Below, piece after piece: positions 6,423 through 7,700 of a DNA stretch of 7,700 nt. The notes under the pieces were generated by a model. The model saw nothing but the letters and a program-made list of their open reading frames with translations. It was not told where the DNA came from and did not search any database. Source of the stretch: an uncultured Caulobacterales bacterium (GTDB lineage: Bacteria > Pseudomonadota > Alphaproteobacteria > Caulobacterales > Maricaulaceae). The DNA is taken from the NCBI GenBank assembly GCA_938007945.1, contig CALLME010000058.1, positions 1 through 7,700 of the forward strand, in the 5' to 3' direction. Every line of letters begins with the position of its first letter. Within the stretch, counting starts at the first letter, position 1. The position numbers were made by a program, and so were the translations under genes.

Positions 6423-7136
6423 AAATGCAGCAGGTATAATTAAGTCTGAGCCTTTAGCTTTATTGCTACCAACTGCGCGGCCAACCTCGTGATAATCAAG
6501 GTCATTTGCCCCCATATGTCCGTCATAAATCCAATCGGGTTTCTCGTCCCAATCGAGCCAACGGTCAAAGTCTTGCTCACCTAGGCGTACGGGCATACGG
6601 TGGTGGAGGTGTTTCATCTCGCCCTCAGCGGCGGTCGTCAGAATGGTGCAGGACAGGAGCGCCACACCTTCATTGACCGTCCATTGATCCCATAATCCTG
6701 CAAAAGCGCTAAACCCATTGCCTGCCGCTGACCCGCGTGAGGCGTATATGTAATAAGGTGTTTTCTTCGCTTTTGGACTGTCTATATCCGCCAGCCATTC
6801 ATACCATCCGCTCGCAGGGATAAGCGCCCGGCGACGTTTCCACGGCGTGCGGAAACTTGGTTTTTCTGCTGCCGTCTCAAGACGCGCGTTAAACATGGGG
6901 CGGCCTTCGGGCAGACCCTTTGACCAATGCGGGTGCAGCCCCCAGCGCATCGGCACGACCTTGCGCTGCTTCTTGCCATCAAAGGCCACGATAGGAATAA
7001 CAGTTGTTGGAGCAATATTATAAGACGGCGCCCAATCCCAAAACGGATTACCATTCGCATCTGGCGGGCTCATTTTCGCCGCAAAATAAGCCGCAATTTC
7101 GGCTTGAGTTCCTGCAAGTGTAAAGCGGCCGCACAT
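6414..7136 (-). CDS. yedK: SRAP domain protein (YedK/HMCES family)
   Basis: This 240-residue SRAP (SOS response-associated peptidase) protein is slightly longer than E. coli YedK (222). The family traps abasic sites in single-stranded DNA as a stable thiazolidine DNA-protein crosslink made by Cys2, shielding the lesion from cleavage; it also removes its own initiator Met. All key residues are present: Met-Cys2-Gly-Arg at the start, Asn83 in MFNAR (81-85), Glu113 in GWYEW (110-114) and His178 in HHRMP (178-182). Supporting blocks are YNIAPT (39-44), RWGLHPHW (64-71), RALIPASG (103-110) and ILTTAA (165-170). The start is certain, because Cys2 must follow Met1 directly. No Shine-Dalgarno precedes it, and GATAAT lies only 4 bases upstream, so the mRNA may be leaderless or nearly so. 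I saw no alphaproteobacterial LexA box (GTTC-N7-GTTC) in the 44-base gap to the divergent Nudix gene, so SOS control is not supported. Confidence 0.95.
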   Translation of the reverse strand: MCGRFTLAGTQAEIAAYFAAKMSPPDANGNPFWDWAPSYNIAPTTVIPIVAFDGKKQRKVVPMRWGLHPHWSKGLPEGRPMFNARLETAAEKPSFRTPWKRRRALIPASGWYEWLADIDSPKAKKTPYYIYASRGSAAGNGFSAFAGLWDQWTVNEGVALLSCTILTTAAEGEMKHLHHRMPVRLGEQDFDRWLDWDEKPDWIYDGHMGANDLDYHEVGRAVGSNKAKGSDLIIPAAFGD

Positions 7137-7140
7137 AAGA

Positions 7141-7146
7141 ATTATC
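7141..7146 (-). promoter_or_regulatory. Candidate -10 element of SRAP, very close to the start codon
   Basis: The minus strand reads GATAAT here, five of six matches to TATAAT, followed by TCTT and then the SRAP ATG. Transcription from it would begin at or within a few bases of the ATG, fitting a leaderless or near-leaderless message. No convincing -35 is visible. The call rests on one hexamer plus the absence of a Shine-Dalgarno. Confidence 0.3.
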
Positions 7147-7170
7147 TATCACGCGGGGACCACAGAGGGT

Positions 7171-7176
7171 AGGGGA
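7171..7176 (+). promoter_or_regulatory. Ribosome binding site of the Nudix gene
   Basis: AGGGGA, in the purine-rich run AGAGGGTAGGGGAAAG, ends 4 bases before the ATG at 7181. Spacing is slightly short for the last G but acceptable for AGGGG, and it supports this start. Confidence 0.5.
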
Positions 7177-7180
7177 AAGC

Positions 7181-7600
7181 ATGAGTGAATTAGTTGATAA
7201 ATACACAAATTGCGTCGGCGTGATTTGTTTTCGCGGCGATGACGTATTGCTCATACAGCGCGGCACCGCGCCGCGCAAAGGTGAATGGTCTATTCCTGGC
7301 GGGCGGATTGAGGCGGGCGAAAGTGAAGCGCAGGCCGCACTGCGTGAGCTCTACGAGGAAACAGGTGTGCGCGCCGCCCTTGGCCCGAAAGTCGAGATTA
7401 TCCTTGCTGAATTCGAAGGTTTTCACTACCGCCTGCATGACTATGTCGCGGAGTGGATGAGTGGTGAGCCGCGCGCGGGCGATGACGCGGCAAAGGCTGT
7501 CTTCACGCCGCGAGATGAATTAGACGAGCTCGGCATGTGGCCCAAGACGCGCGAGGTGATAGAGACGGCCCGCGCTATGCGTGGACCGCTGACTGAATAA
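7181..7600 (+). CDS. Nudix hydrolase
   Basis: This is a compact 139-residue single-domain Nudix protein, which hydrolyses a nucleoside diphosphate linked to another group using Mg2+ or Mn2+. The Nudix box GX5EX7REUXEEXGU is perfect at residues 41-63, beginning GRIEAGE and ending REL-Y-EE-T-GV, so it should be catalytically active. It is preceded by the usual WSIPGG (36-41) and by a beta strand with LLIQRG (23-28). The substrate is not determined by the box. The short length and overall look resemble ADP-ribose or related nucleotide-sugar hydrolases of the YjhB/MutT-like type, but house-cleaning of oxidised dNTPs is also possible. The start has a purine-rich ribosome binding site and Met-Ser at the expected distance before the first strand (CVGVICF, 11-17). 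It diverges from SRAP over 44 bases, so the two may share a control region. Confidence 0.93.
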   Translation: MSELVDKYTNCVGVICFRGDDVLLIQRGTAPRKGEWSIPGGRIEAGESEAQAALRELYEETGVRAALGPKVEIILAEFEGFHYRLHDYVAEWMSGEPRAGDDAAKAVFTPRDELDELGMWPKTREVIETARAMRGPLTE

Positions 7601-7639
7601 AGCCGTTTCAATCCAAATAAAAAAGAGTAGTATTAAGCT

Positions 7640-7700
7640 ATGAAATTAGGGCTTACATTTATTCTTGCGCTTGTGCTGTCGGCAGCCTCTGTGCCGAGTT
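7640..7700 (+). CDS. Start of an exported or membrane protein, cut by the window end
   Basis: An open frame of 20 codons runs off the right edge. It reads MKLGLTF then ILALVLSAASVPS: a lysine, then a hydrophobic core of about ten residues, then small residues, the standard shape of a Sec signal peptide. No lipobox Cys is present in the visible part. It begins 39 bases after the Nudix stop on the same strand, behind an AT-rich leader with only a weak purine stretch (AAAAAAGAG, 7618-7626 region), and no other long frame is open there. The mature protein and its function lie outside the window. Confidence 0.6.
   Translation, partial: MKLGLTFILALVLSAASVPS

Noticed and set aside
6435..6440. Perfect TATAAT on the plus strand inside the SRAP 3' end
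   Set aside because: The position 17 bases upstream reads GATTAA, not a -35, and no plus-strand gene starts downstream for 700 bases. It encodes part of the conserved SRAP tail.

Overview
This 7.7 kb window looks like ordinary chromosomal DNA of an alphaproteobacterium. The protein sequences (alpha-type Sua5, signal peptidase I, YihY/BrkB with a GAELNAEMERQT tail, an SRAP protein) and moderate GC with dense packing suggest a marine Maricaulales/Hyphomonadaceae-like lineage. That placement is an inference from family resemblance, not a database match. I see no insertion sequence, phage gene, tRNA, rRNA or CRISPR array, and no gene-free stretch longer than about 130 bases.

Layout. The left end holds the 3' part of a YfbK-like von Willebrand A protein (+), cut by the window edge. 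It runs tail to tail, with overlapping stop codons, into a signal peptidase I gene (lepB, -). lepB diverges from a three-gene + strand group: threonylcarbamoyl-AMP synthase (tsaC/Sua5), a GlcD/D-2-hydroxyglutarate dehydrogenase-like flavoprotein joined to it by a 4-base ATGA overlap, and the peroxide-stress protein yaaA with a strong ribosome binding site. After a 126-base gap comes a YihY/BrkB-family membrane protein (+). It meets a convergent SRAP (YedK/HMCES) gene (-) at a 14-base perfect palindrome that encodes Gly-Asp-stop on both strands. SRAP diverges over 44 bases from a Nudix hydrolase (+). The last 61 bases begin a secreted or membrane-inserted protein with a signal-peptide-like start.

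How the genes work together. tsaC supplies threonylcarbamoyl-AMP for t6A37 tRNA modification, and lepB processes exported preproteins; both are normally essential housekeeping functions. YaaA (peroxide stress and iron), SRAP (shielding of abasic sites in single-stranded DNA) and the Nudix enzyme (nucleotide pool or nucleotide-sugar hydrolysis) fit a loose theme of damage and stress protection, but only proximity links them.

I found no convincing new multi-gene system. The more interesting points are small: the double-stranded Gly-Asp-stop palindrome, a 19-base inverted repeat over the flavoprotein stop codon, a possible leaderless SRAP start, a lepB outside its usual rnc-era setting, and an unclear N-terminus for the YihY protein.
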